Assembly (NCBI GenBank): GCA_963931865.1
Contig: OZ007505.1
Coordinates: 5,765,773-5,829,772 of the forward strand
Source of the DNA: Axinella damicornis
Taxonomy: Eukaryota; Porifera; Demospongiae; Axinellida; Axinellidae
Direction: 5' to 3'
DNA length: 64,000 nt
Shown piece after piece: positions 20,198 through 30,075 of the stretch; position 1 is the stretch's first letter; the number at the start of each line of letters is the position of its first letter. The notes below the pieces were generated by a model. That model saw only the letters and a list, made by a program, of their open reading frames with translations. It did not search any database and was not told where the DNA came from. Both the position numbers and the translations under genes were made by a program.

Positions 20198-21699
20198 AGG
20201 TGTCTCTGATCTAATAAATACTGCAGAGGTGGAGATGAAGTGCATAGCCAGTTGTTACATTACAGAATTTGAGTTTAGAGGTGATGATGAGTCCAGCTGG
20301 TTCAGTCAGCTTATAGCTCATAGGTGTGCAAGCTGCAAGCTGAGAAATTTAGGTGAGTTGTGTCTCTGCCTGTGTTGGAGATGTAGCTATATAGCTACCG
20401 TATATCTGGAATTTTTCGTTGTAAAAATATTTTCGTGGTTGCCATAAACCACGAAAATTTTTATACACGAAAATATTTTTACACAAGTGAATAGTTAATA
20501 CAGTCAGAATATTTTTGCGATGCTAGCTAGCTAGTTACTTCGCGAGATGGCCCTCGTTAGACAGCTACCTGCAACTGAGGGACAGTCTCCTGGGGAAAAG
20601 CGAGCAAACACGCGACACCTTTCGCGGCGGTAAGTGTCCGATAATCGTTTCGTTGTTTACTGCCATAGCGTACGCGGGTACCTGTCTGTGGCGTTCCTAG
20701 GTTTTTATTCACGAGTTCTTGGCCAACAGCTGCTTCCCAAGGTTCAGGATAAACGCGGTAGCCTCGCAGCAAGCCCTCATGCTTCTTTTCTCCGCGTGTC
20801 AGAGAAGTTGCCGTAAAAATTTTTTCGTGGGTAACCCAATCCACGAAAATATTATGACACGAAATAATAAAACACGAAAATTTTACTACACGAAAATTTC
20901 CAGATATACGGTATATAGATCTACTTTTCACTTTGTAGTATACTTACAGAAATAGTACTTCATTTCAGGAGGTGTAGTATATGTGCTAATGTGCTACCTC
21001 CTGGATTGGTAGGCACTAATGTGTTACTTTGTAGGCACTAATGTGTTACTGTGTAATCACCTTATGTGTGGTACTTGGTGTTATGGTTTTGTATAAAAGC
21101 TTTGTTTTTCAGTGTTGTACAGAGTTCGGGTTTTGTGTCAAATCAAGTTGGTATTCAGAAGTTCCGTAAGAGTCTGATAGTGCGTGCGAAGCATCACAGA
21201 CGTGCGGCTAGGAGGAGCTAGTGCGGCACTGAGGTGATTGCGCGGGTCGATCGTGGAGGATCGAGCCCACATATTTTACAGGAGGAGCCCCAGCCAGTTG
21301 CGATACTGGATCCGGACATTGAACTATTTTACGGTGAACTATACTTGCTGGAGGTAAGTGTAATGTAGATGTAGCTATATAGATCTACTTTTCACTCTAT
21401 AGTATACTTACAGAAATAGTACTTCATTTCAGGAGGAGCCCCAGCCAGTTGCGATACTGGATCCAGACATTGAACTATTTTACGGTGAACTATACTTGCT
21501 GGAGGTAGGTGTAATGTAGCTATATAGATCTACTTTCACTCTATAGTATACTTACAGAAATAGTACTTCATTTCAGGAGGAGCCCCAGCCAGTTGCAATA
21601 CTGGATATTGAACTATTTGATGAACTATACTTGCTGGTGTTATATACCAATAGAAATTTAGAATACGTTCACTACAGTATTATTCGACATCAACTGTAG
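20198..21699 (+). CDS. Unidentified gene with a 72-nt exon repeated in tandem
   Basis: Proposed exons: 20198-20352 (ends GTTTAG-type donor TTTAG|GTGAGT, phase 1; contains CIASCYITEFEF and HRCASCKLRNL), 21113-21165 (after a TTTGTTTTTCAG acceptor; VLYRVRVLCQIKLVFRSS), 21282-21353 and 21433-21504 (two 72-nt phase-0 exons, each EEPQPVAILDPDIELFY plus GELYLLE), and 21577-21699 (third copy with small deletions, then LYTNRNLEYVHYSIIRHQL and stop). All junction phases agree, and each repeated exon carries its own acceptor (TTCATTTCAG) and GT donor. The repeat makes an acidic segment. No known domain is seen, and exons left of 20198 are not resolved. A foldback element fills the first intron. Confidence 0.5.
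20396..20913. mobile_element. Foldback MITE with TACCGTAT ends (family A), 518 bp
   Basis: The left end TACCGTATATCTGGAA and the right end TTCCAGATATACGGTA are perfect inverted copies, with weaker inverted match further in (CACGAAAAT words). TA may be the target duplication. It sits in the first intron of the tandem-exon gene. No coding capacity. Confidence 0.75.
20914..21660. repeat. Tandem exon-intron repeat, units 151 and 144 bp
   Basis: Three copies of exon (72 nt) plus intron start at 21282, 21433 and 21577. A further copy of the intron 3' half with its acceptor lies at about 20917-20972, followed by GAGGTGTAG instead of the exon. So the array was once longer or grew from that point. 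Confidence 0.85.
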
Positions 21700-22455
21700 T
21701 TTGTATCAGTCCTTTTTTAACCCCCCGAAGAGGCCTGCACCTTTCTGAAGATCTCTGTATGATACTGAGTAACCCACTTCTTGTACACCTTGTAATTTGT
21801 TTATTCCCGTTGTTGTGTTTTTGCTGGTTCACATTCACCCAATCCAAGGAGAGAAAGTTAAAGCATGCGCATACATAACCTCATTCCCAGGCCATTCTAC
21901 CTGGGAGACCTGATTTGTGATTACATGTGGTGACGTCAGGTAGCCAGATGGTAGACACATGGGAGGCAGTGCCCTACAGTAATAATTATCATTTCATGTC
22001 CACCCATCCATGGCATCGTGAACAACAAACAGTATTTATGCAGTCCCTGAGGAGGACCGACCATACTAAGGGACTGGATGTCAGGATGGGAGGGTGGAGG
22101 ACAAGCATTATCACAGGGAATGAATGGGAGAAGAGGGAGGATGAGTGTGAGGGGAAAGACTGATGTCGGGATGGGAGGGGTGGAATGGCTGAAGTATAGA
22201 TGACCCTAGGTGCCTACTGGCCTTCAGAGGTCACAAAGGTGGTGTTTCCAGTATGTAAAAATGGGCACTGAGGTGGCAAGAATGTTGTTAAGACTTCTGA
22301 GTTAGAATTTTGGGGGCGATATCTGGCTGCCTGCCTGCTATATACGTATACTAGCTGCTACAATTAATATATAGCCAGTATATTGCAACCTTTAAAGGTC
22401 CGGGCCTTGCCACCATTTCTGAACCTACGTACAACTTCCCTAAATCATTTAGCCT
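21700..22455. other. No gene seen
   Basis: Includes a decayed end of the CCTCATTCCCAGGCC-type repeat at about 21880. Short open frames have no recognised content. Confidence 0.45.
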
Positions 22456-22462
22456 TCACGTA

Positions 22463-22510
22463 CTGTTGCTGATCCTGAGTGGGGACGTAGAAACAAACAC
22501 AGGACCTGTC
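22463..22510 (+). other. 2A-like site, variant SGDVETNTGP
   Basis: Encodes LLLILSGDVETNTGPVSEFL, with the same flanking words as the main array, about 5 kb away from it. Confidence 0.6.
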
Positions 22511-22639
22511 AGTGAGTTTCTGGTTTGGCTCTCAGTGAGCAGTGTACTAATAATTTATAGTAATCTCATGCCAAATTGCTGAAGTGTTGTAAAGTGATCA
22601 AACACACTGAACCTATGACTTCCCTCAGTCCTTCAACTA

Positions 22640-22687
22640 CTGTTGCTGATCCTGAGTGGAGATATTGAAAGTAATCCAGGACCTGTC
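22640..22687 (+). other. Canonical 2A motif, SGDIESNPGP
   Basis: Encodes LLLILSGDIESNPGPVSDS. This is a full match to D-(V/I)-E-x-N-P-G-P with the usual upstream hydrophobic helix, so it is the only copy here predicted to be fully active in ribosome skipping if translated. The frame continues only briefly downstream. Confidence 0.7.
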
Positions 22688-22892
22688 AGCGACAGTGCAT
22701 GTGATCAGCAAATGCTCACTTTTGCACACTGGTACTGACTAGTGACTAGTACTGACCCACTGCTGAGCTTTTGCTCCCCAGTTGCAAAACGACTGTATAA
22801 ATAGAGGTTGCGTCAGCACGCAAACCGAGGTTAACGGCTATCACAAGTGGCATCCGATTCATTCTGCAACTTGCCACCAGTAATCAGGGCAA

Positions 22893-23018
22893 GTTGGCTA
22901 CCCAGTCGGCTGGCTACCCACGGCCGGCAAAATGCATTGACCGAGGCCATCAAGTCAGCCATAGACACGACGAAAGGTCGCAAGTGACCTAGGCTGCACC
23001 GAACTCCTACCATCCTAC
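22893..23018. repeat. Two-copy repeat, copy 1 (about 125 bp)
   Basis: Nearly identical to 25001-25126. One plus frame reads NALTEAIKSAIDTTKGRK in both, suggesting a piece of a mobile-element protein. Confidence 0.8.
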
Positions 23019-23766
23019 ATCAGAAATATCACTTCTTGTGGAGGAAGGCATTACTGCTCCTTCTGCTTCTGTCATGGACTACCCCAGATTGGTGTTGTCA
23101 TCGACCAAGAGTACTATCACTGCTCGAACAAATCTCGGTCAACGAAGCGTAACAATTCAGGCATTTTGTACACTGATAGGGCAGAGTCTCTTTGCTGGGG
23201 GGTTCTCGAGAAGATCTTCACGTTCAACAGTGCTGATTACTACTGTCATAACGGCACTGTCACCAGCTTCTACTCAACTATGCACTGATGAAGTAACCCA
23301 TGCAAAGTTGCTAGACCACCTTGTTGCCTGTCAACCACCATGGTTAGTATCGAATTGTAATAAACTGACCAACTACTGAACTGCATGTATTTCTCCTCTT
23401 CAGCCACCAACATCAAGTGATTGTAAACTGTGTCAACATACTGGAGAAGGTGGTGCTTATGGACCTTAACCACCATCACGGACTAGTGTTTGTCAGTCGC
23501 TTCCCTAACACAATAGAAAGTGACTAGAAGATGTACAGTATGCTGCTGTTAATTAACTTTCTCTGTTCTGTCTCATTATTGATTATTGAATGAGATATCG
23601 GTTACCTCACATCTGCACATTTAAACCTACCAGGTAGCTATTAGCCTACTGTATGCACTGACTAGATCACATGCACATTACGTTATGATATATATACATG
23701 TACTATATATATCATGCATGTACTGTATGATCATCTGGCGCGCGCGCTGGTGGCATTTTTGTTGCA
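23019..23766. other. No recognised gene
   Basis: A plus-strand open stretch at 23038-23379 has no motif I recognise and no clear splice partners. Confidence 0.3.
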
Positions 23767-24237
23767 ATGGCATGCGAGGATCCAGGGGCAGAGGTAACGC
23801 AGCTGATGTCCATATACTCTGCTAAAGAGTCCTTTCCACCTATTCCCCATGGCTCAGCGCTGTCTGTGAATGAAACGCTAGGTAAATGGAGGCAGCTGAA
23901 AAGTATCGTTTTATGTACATGTACACATGTACATGAAAAATAGCTAGGCCGAATCAAGCTCAGCTGGAAAGGGGTAAGCAAGGATCACTAGTATCCTGGC
24001 ACGAGGTCATTTCCACGCTTTCCTAACAGTCATCCGGAGATTATATGCATAGCTATGTGTATATGCATCCCTACTATAAAATTCAATACCATGTGGAAGG
24101 TTTCTAATTAATGCTACTCATGGAATCTTTCTTACCCTTCCAGGACCTGGAGGTTTAGAACACACACCAAGTTGCAGTACAACTAACTACTGTAGCAAAG
24201 ACGGAAGCCCGAAGAAGATTATTTTTCTCTCCAGCTA
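23767..24237 (+). CDS. Candidate small two-exon gene
   Basis: Exon 1 at 23767-23881 starts MACEDPGAEVTQLMSIYSAK and ends GCTAG|GTAAAT in phase 1. Exon 2 follows the acceptor CCCTTCCAG at 24143 and continues in phase as GPGGLEHTPSCSTTN, reaching a stop after IIFLSS at 24237. The predicted protein is about 70 residues. No domain recognised; a donor at 24245/24246 suggests the exon may continue in another frame. Confidence 0.3.
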
Positions 24238-24480
24238 AAAGTCAGGTGAGTATGTACCACACAGTTCATATTTAATACCTGGCTATAACTGTACATGTGT
24301 AAATCATCTAGTTTCGCGCGCCAGCCCCTCGCAACCGGACGGAGGAGGGTCTGGTTACCTCGCGCTATAGTAGTTGTGTCACGGCCAAGATCTTGGCAGG
24401 ACCAATCAGATTCGTTGATTGCTATATGACATCATCACGTATGTAACACTATTTAACATGTTTAATAGCACCTTTTCTGT

Positions 24481-24632
24481 GATGGCGACAGCTAGCAACA
24501 TACGGGACGACGTCGGAAAAGCAGCCACTTCGCTTGGCTATTCCAAGCTTAAACCAAAGCAGGAGCAAGCCATAGTTTCCTTTGTTAGTGGGAATGACGT
24601 CTTTGTGTCGCTACCTACCGGCTATGGCAAGT
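24481..24632 (+). pseudogene. RecQ-like DNA helicase N-terminal fragment, cut at Walker A
   Basis: The frame starts MATASNIRDDVGKAATSLGY and continues SKLKPKQEQAIVSFVSG, then NDVFVSLPTGYGK. This is the RecQ Q-motif (L-K-x-x-Q-x-x-A) and Walker A (T-G-Y-G-K-S), a fragment type common in sponge genomes. The homology stops exactly after GYGK, before the Ser/Thr that completes Walker A, and unrelated sequence follows. It cannot encode a helicase. Confidence 0.75.
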
Positions 24633-24935
24633 TTCGCCCCCTCTTGGGAAAATGTCTAAATGAAACCCTGCAAGCCATTGAAAGTTGGCTTTTCCATAGC
24701 ACATCTTTGAGATGTAGATTGGCATTGAGCAGCCAGGATCATCACAGAAGAACGAGGCTGTATTGGGGTCGCATCCTGCACCTGGACAATCATCTTGGAA
24801 GAACACATCTCTAACTCGGCATGTCAGTTCCTTTCCACATTCAGGGCATGAGTCGGTCAGCAACTCCCTAATTGTCCAAGTTGTGTTTCCCTTTGGGTCA
24901 TCTTCGGGAGGGAGGAGAACAATGTAGCACTTCAA
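24615..24935 (-). other. Cys-rich open frame of unknown nature
   Basis: A minus-strand frame of 106 codons contains CPECGKELTCRV, DDCPGAGCDPN and FFCDDPGCSMP, a spacing that could bind zinc. It overlaps the end of the RecQ fragment on the other strand. Not matched to a known family. Confidence 0.25.
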
Positions 24936-25000
24936 GATGGCTTTTTTTTAAAAGACAGCATAACACCTCTTTGGGTTTCTCGACCCCAGCCTCTTCAGCA

Positions 25001-25126
25001 GTTGGCTACCCAGTCGGCTGGCTACCCACGGCCGGCAAAATGCATTGACTGAGGCCATCAAGTCAGCCATAGACACGACGAAAGGTCGCAAGTGACCTAG
25101 GCTGCACCGAACTCCTACCATCCTAC
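25001..25126. repeat. Two-copy repeat, copy 2 (about 125 bp)
   Basis: Matches 22893-23018. It is followed by a Ser/His-rich open stretch at 25145-25424 that may be low-complexity element sequence. Confidence 0.8.
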
Positions 25127-25676
25127 CTCCCTCCTCCATCAGCGGTGGTGAACCTGTTACCAGGGAGAACAAGAGCCGCACTCCAACCCGCTCGATCCAA
25201 ACGTGCCAGGCACTCCCGCCATTCCAGTAGCTCTTCCACGTCAAGCAGCCCCTCTACATCGCCATCCTCTGGCTCCTCCTCTGGCTCCTCATCCGATTGC
25301 CACCATCACTCCTGCAAGACCCATCATCGCTGCTGTCATCGTCGCCACCACGGCCGGAGTGCAGGACAGCACTAGCGACACACACCCCCAGTACCACGTA
25401 AGCTCAGGAGTGCCATCCAGAGAGGTGAGTTTGTAGACCTAAATAAGCTACGTACTTTGTGAGCACCTAACATTGGTCGGATCGGCCAGAGCCAGCCGTA
25501 CCACCGTCGACAGTGAGAGACAACTGTGACTCTCACCATATGCAACTACATGTAGATCAGATCTGATATAGTTGTAACAAAGATTGGCCTAAACCTTCTG
25601 AATTCCATATGAATTACACACACACACACACAATGATTAGAGCCCTTCAGGTGAAGTAACGTCTCTAACACCACAG

Positions 25677-25851
25677 AATAGAAGGATAAAAGATCCTAGA
25701 GAATTCTCTGCTGGTAAGTCAATGTCAAGGGGCAAGTGTGCATTGTTTGTATCGTATGCTTACAGAAACTCCAGTAGCCCTGCGAGAAAAGAGCACCGCG
25801 GGAATTAAAGGGGCACAGAAAGTTATTTCTTTGGTCCATCAACAACGACAG
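25677..25851 (+). CDS. Two phase-compatible exons of an unidentified gene
   Basis: Exon 25677-25713 (NRRIKDPREFSA plus one base) lies between acceptor ACCACAG and donor GCTG|GTAAGT. Exon 25766-25851 (acceptor CTTACAG, donor CGACAG|GTAACA) continues in phase as ETPVALREKSTAGIKGAQKV and ISLVHQQRQ. The joint codon is Glu. Neither end is connected to a recognised gene, and no domain is recognised. Confidence 0.35.
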
Positions 25852-26109
25852 GTAACAGTATTACCTGAGTTCTGAGTAGTTAGTGTCTTCAGGCTTGCAG
25901 TGGTTCTGTTTCCCTGTATTGATAGTGTTGACTATGTTTTCCTCTGAAAACAATCCAAATATGTATTGACTTTAAACACCATTTCAAAATAGTATGAGAA
26001 TCTTCTGAACATTCAGAGCAAATTTATCATTGGAGCATCTGAATGCTTGTCTATGTCTACGTCAGCATTTTGTGTGTATGATGGTGGCTGTCTCCTCAAC
26101 TCTTTAGAA

Positions 26110-26541
26110 ACATTCCATTCAACCATTCCTGTCCGATCCTGATTCTGTATGTGTGAAGTAAGTTGTTGCCCATTAAGTGTTGCATTTTATCGTTGGTTTA
26201 GGTAAATGGCAAAGCTGCATGGCTAAAGTTATCTGTTTTTTTTTTTTGCTTTTCTATGTCGATGTTAGCATTTTGTGTGTAATGATGGTGCCTCTTTAGA
26301 CATTCCAGGGCCGTAGCCGCCGGTACGGTTGGTCCGGTTTCTACTGGACCACTTTTGAGGGTACCTTTAAAAAAACTTTCAACAATAGCTCTAGCTAGTA
26401 TAGACAATGACTTGACACAATTGCGCATACGCGGCTCGCGCGGCAGACCAGTTGCAGCCACCATTTTGCTTATGCTTGGTGATCGATACGAAGATGGCTG
26501 CGAACAGCTTGAAACTGTCACTTCCTGGTCTTCCTGATGAG
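26110..26541 (+). repeat. Direct duplication, copy 2 (Helitron end plus hAT 5' end)
   Basis: Matches 19308-19741, including TTGCCCATTAAGTGTTGCAT-type text and the hAT-like terminus at 26306. Confidence 0.8.
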
Positions 26542-26675
26542 CCCATCATCCCAAGAACTTTGAGTTTCCCAAGCAAACTTTTGGTAAGTCAAAACCTGTG
26601 CTGTGCTCCGTGTAGAGCCAGTGGTTTTAGTAGCTGGCCGTTCCTGCACTACGACGAATTATGTTGTGAAAGATG
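26306..26675 (+). pseudogene. hAT-like element 5' end with TTF-type zinc-finger N-terminus
   Basis: The element starts with CAGGGCCGTAGCC, a typical hAT terminus. An ATG at 26493 opens MAANSLKLSLPGLPDEPIIP, continuing RTLSFPSKLL, and after a frame change RASGFSSWPFLHYDE. This is the TTF-type zinc-finger region (FP...F...WF..W.WLHYDE) found at the N-terminus of many hAT-related transposases. It is interrupted and then joins a Tc1-like fragment. Confidence 0.6.
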
Positions 26676-27040
26676 CTGCCCTTCATACAGGAGGTTTTCC
26701 CTGATGGGCCATTGGGTCATGCAGGATAATGATCCAAAGCACGTTTCTAAACTAGCGAAATAATTTCTCAGAACCCACAATGTCAACTGGTGGACAACAC
26801 CCGCTGAATTACCTGATGCCAATCCGATAGAGAACTTATGGCACAAACTGAAGGAGTTCAATCGCAGAGGAGTTAAGCCAAGGAACAAACAGGAACTGAT
26901 TGCAGGCATAGCAAAATTTTGGGAAACAGTTGACGTAGTGAAATGCAGGAGGTACATTTGCCACCTGCGGAAGGTTGTACCAAAAATCATCGAGTGCAAT
27001 GGAGAAGCTACAGGTTATTTGTTGTCAATGTCTACATGAG
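26676..27040 (+). pseudogene. Tc1/mariner transposase C-terminal fragment
   Basis: The translation gives KMLPFIQEVFPDG, then after a frameshift GHWVMQDNDPKHVSKLAK, a stop, then HNVNWWTTPAELPDANPIEN and LWHKLKEFNRRGVKP, ending near HLRKVVPKIIECNGEATGY. These are the second catalytic Asp (QDNDPKH) and the third acidic residue (NPIENLW) of the DDE domain of Tc1-like enzymes. One frameshift and one stop inactivate it. It is fused directly to the hAT fragment, so two unrelated elements were joined. Confidence 0.85.
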
Positions 27041-27727
27041 ATAATAGTGTGTTTATATAATAGTGTGTACATGAGATAATAAGCTATATATACTATAGGA
27101 GGTGGCTTCTAAGCCTTACGTAAGTCTCTTATAAACTTGGCTGACAGCTTCATTGCATGTGCGCCACAGTGACTCAAACTCAGCTGGGTTTGGCCAATAT
27201 TGTGGAAATAGTTATTCTTTGAGCCTGTTTAGTTCACGGGTTGGTAGAGCGGGCTGGTCACGATTGCCGAAAGGGGTTCACTTTGCTAAAACAGCATCCC
27301 CAAACAGAGTGACAAACTGATCGGCTCTTGGATCAGCATCAGCAAGCGAAACTGGCCGATGGCTCTGGAGGTATGTATACCGCTCGAAGATTTGTCAGCA
27401 GTTGGCGGGAGTTTAGAAGTAAGTCTGACCTCATCGACACTTCGTAGCTGCTATTATTTTTTCGCGGAATAGTATTTCAGTGCTTCCTGAGCAAGCTTGA
27501 CTGCCAGTCCCTGCTTTAGAGTCCCCTTTTAATTTGGGGTACCTGAGCAGGACAGTTGATGCTGGAATCAACTTGTTTTCATTAATCTCTGTGGAAGGGA
27601 GTGCATTTGATGCAGCCCTAATAGGCAAACGCTTTCTGGGAACACCCTGTTGCATGGTAGGGGTGGGAAGAGTTGGGGAGTAGTATGGGCAGGAGATGCT
27701 TACCAGAATCAGATACTTGACTGGCTG

Positions 27728-27734
<7 letters not shown>

Positions 27735-27759
<25 letters not shown>

Positions 27760-27772
27760 CCTCCTCTGGCAA
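27735..27772. repeat. (CTG)n-type trinucleotide repeat
   Basis: CTACTACTACTGCTGCTG-type tract, adjacent to the minisatellite and within the same decayed gene. Confidence 0.8.
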
Positions 27773-27927
27773 ACTCTGCCATCGTCCATACTGCTGGCAA
27801 GGGAGCATTTGCAATTACGTGACTGTTGTCAGCCTTGCCATACCATAGAACATGTAATTGGCATCAAACAAGTCATCAGGACAACTCTCACCATCACTGT
27901 CGCTACTATCAATCTCCATAGGTGATG

Positions 27928-28990
27928 GTTTCGGCTAAGGAGGTGAGGGCTTCGGCGGAGGAGGTGAGGGCTTCGGCTGAGGAGATGAGGGTTTCGGCTG
28001 AGGAGGTAAGGGTTTCGGCGGAGGAGGTGAGGGCTTCGGCTGAGGAGGTGAGGGCTTCGGCTGAGGAGGTGATGGCTTTGGCTGAGGAGATGAGGGTTTC
28101 GGCTGAGGAGGTGATGGTTTCGGCTGAGGAGGTGAGGGCTTCGGCTGAGGAGGTGAGGGTTTCAGCGGAGGAGGCGAGGGCTTCGGCTGAGGAGGTGAGG
28201 GCTTTGGCTGAGGAGATGAGGTTTTCGGCTGAGGAGGTGAGGTTTTCGGCTGAGGAGATGAGGGTTTCGGCTGAGGAGGTAAGGGTTTCGGCGGAGGAGG
28301 TGAGGGCTTCGGCTGAGGAGGTGAGGGCTTTGGCTGAGGAGGTGAGGATTTCGGCTGAGGAGATGAGGGTTTCGGTTGAGGAGGTGGGGGTTTTGGCTGA
28401 GAGGTGAGGGCTTCGCTGAGGAGGTGAGGGTTTCGGCTGAGGAGATGAGGGTTTCGGCTAAGGTGGTGGGGGGTTAGGCTGAGGAGGTGACGGCTTTGGC
28501 TGAGGAGATAAGGGTTTCGGCTAAGGAGGTGAGGGTATCGGTTGAGGAGGTGAGGGCTCGGCTGAGGAGATGAGGGTTTCGGCTGAGGAGGTAAGGGTTT
28601 CGGCGGAGGAGGTGAGGGCTTCGGCTGAGGAGGTGAGGGCTTTGGCTGAGGAGGTGAGGATTTCGGCTGAGGAGATGAGGGTTTCGGTTGAGGAGGTGGG
28701 GGTTTTGGCTGAGAGGTGAGGGCTTCGCTGAGGAGGTGAGGGTTTCGGCTGAGGAGATGAGGGTTTCGGCTAAGGTGGTGGGGGGTTAGGCTGAGGAGGT
28801 GACGGCTTTGGCTGAGGAGATAAGGGTTTCGGCTAAGGAGGTGAGGGTATCGGTTGAGGAGGTGAGGGCTCGGCTGAGGAGATGAGGGTTTCGGCTGAGG
28901 AGATGAGGGTTTCGGCTGAGGAGGTGAGGGTTTCGGCTGAGGAGGTGAGGGTTTCGGCTGAGGAGGTGAGGGCTTCGGCGGAGGACTGCA
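27928..28990. repeat. Minisatellite, 21-bp unit, about 50 copies, with a 312-bp higher-order repeat
   Basis: The unit is GAGGAGGTGAGGGCTTCGGCT with variants. Marker variants recur exactly 312 bp apart: GGCTGAGGAGGTAAGGG at 28269 and 28581, and TTTTGGCTGAGAGGTG at 28391 and 28703. That shows a block duplication inside the array. On the minus strand the unit encodes PPQPKPS; the plus strand is also largely open (EVRASAE) because 21 is a multiple of 3. Confidence 0.93.
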
Positions 28991-29623
28991 GCACTGCTCC
29001 ACCATGTTGCGCTACTTGGAGAATGGTTCCAGGCACTTTTTTTTTTTAGCTTTTTCCTGTTACAAGTGACAAACACAGGAATAATCAACATTGCACAAAA
29101 GACAACCTTCGTGCAGCTTGCATACCATAAAGAGTAGGGACAGCTGATAGAACCATTACAGGGTAAGTATACATCTTTACCTTTACTGGTAGGTGCAGTT
29201 TCGGCAATCTTCGAAATCTTCAGTGGCGGATTGGCCTGATTCTTTCCCCCAGCTCTGTTTTCCTTCCCAGAAGCACCTTTGGGTGGAACAGTGATTGTTG
29301 GGAAATGTTATATCCATAGTACACTGTAGTGCATGGGAGAGTTGTCTTGTGTCCTATGGGTGAGTGAATTAGGGTGATAACACTTCCTACGAGGAATGCT
29401 CGAGGGTGGGGCAGGGGCACACCATAGGGAACTATCTCACCCTGGTACCTTTGTACATAAACCATTGAGTTAATCCCTGCAACTTACGCTTCTTCGGTTT
29501 CTTCACTATAGTGGAGGTTGAGACGCATTTTCATCCTCCAAGAGAGGACCAACGTGCTCTGGCTTGAAAGGCGTATACACTCCACTCAAGAATTTCTTCT
29601 CCAACACTGACATCTCCTCGTTA

Positions 29624-30075
29624 CCCCGCGCGCGCATGCGCGAAGCGGGGTTAAGCAATCGGTTTTGTCCGTCAGTCAGTCAGTCGTCTGTCGTCTGTCT
29701 GTCAGGCGAATAAAATTGAACTTTTGCCACATAGACCCTCATAAACCATCGAAAGGGAGTCAAACAATAGCAAATAGCAAAAAACTGCTCTATGTGTACC
29801 TGACTGAAGTGAAGGCGCTTCGTTTAGGCTGTTTTTCCAGCTATTTCCTATTATTCGTAACGTTTGGCCCCACCTCTTCAACTTCACAATAATTATGCAT
29901 GTTGTTGTATATACGGTAAGCGGTCACTCCCACACCTTGGATATGGCCATACACGAACACAGTATACGCGATAGCACTTGTTCGATGCGATCGGCAGAGA
30001 TGTCACGTCGATTGTAGCTGCACTGTATCCTGTAGACGTTCCGCGCGGGGTATGTGTTCTATGAACACCTCTAGT
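29624..30075. repeat. Dispersed repeat, copy 1
   Basis: Matches 60560-61174 over most of its length, from the GC-rich CATGCGCGAAGCGGGG start to GTTCTATGAACACCTCTAG. The other copy has about 170 extra bases in the middle. No coding capacity. Confidence 0.85.

Noticed and set aside
25145..25424. Ser/His-rich frame after the 125-bp repeat
   Set aside because: Low-complexity TCC/CAC-type composition gives open frames in more than one phase; not supported as a gene.
27922..28407. Plus-strand frame of repeated SAEEVRA, coiled-coil-like protein
   Set aside because: A shadow of the 21-bp minisatellite. The minus frame (Pro heptads) connects to flanking coding sequence, the plus frame does not.
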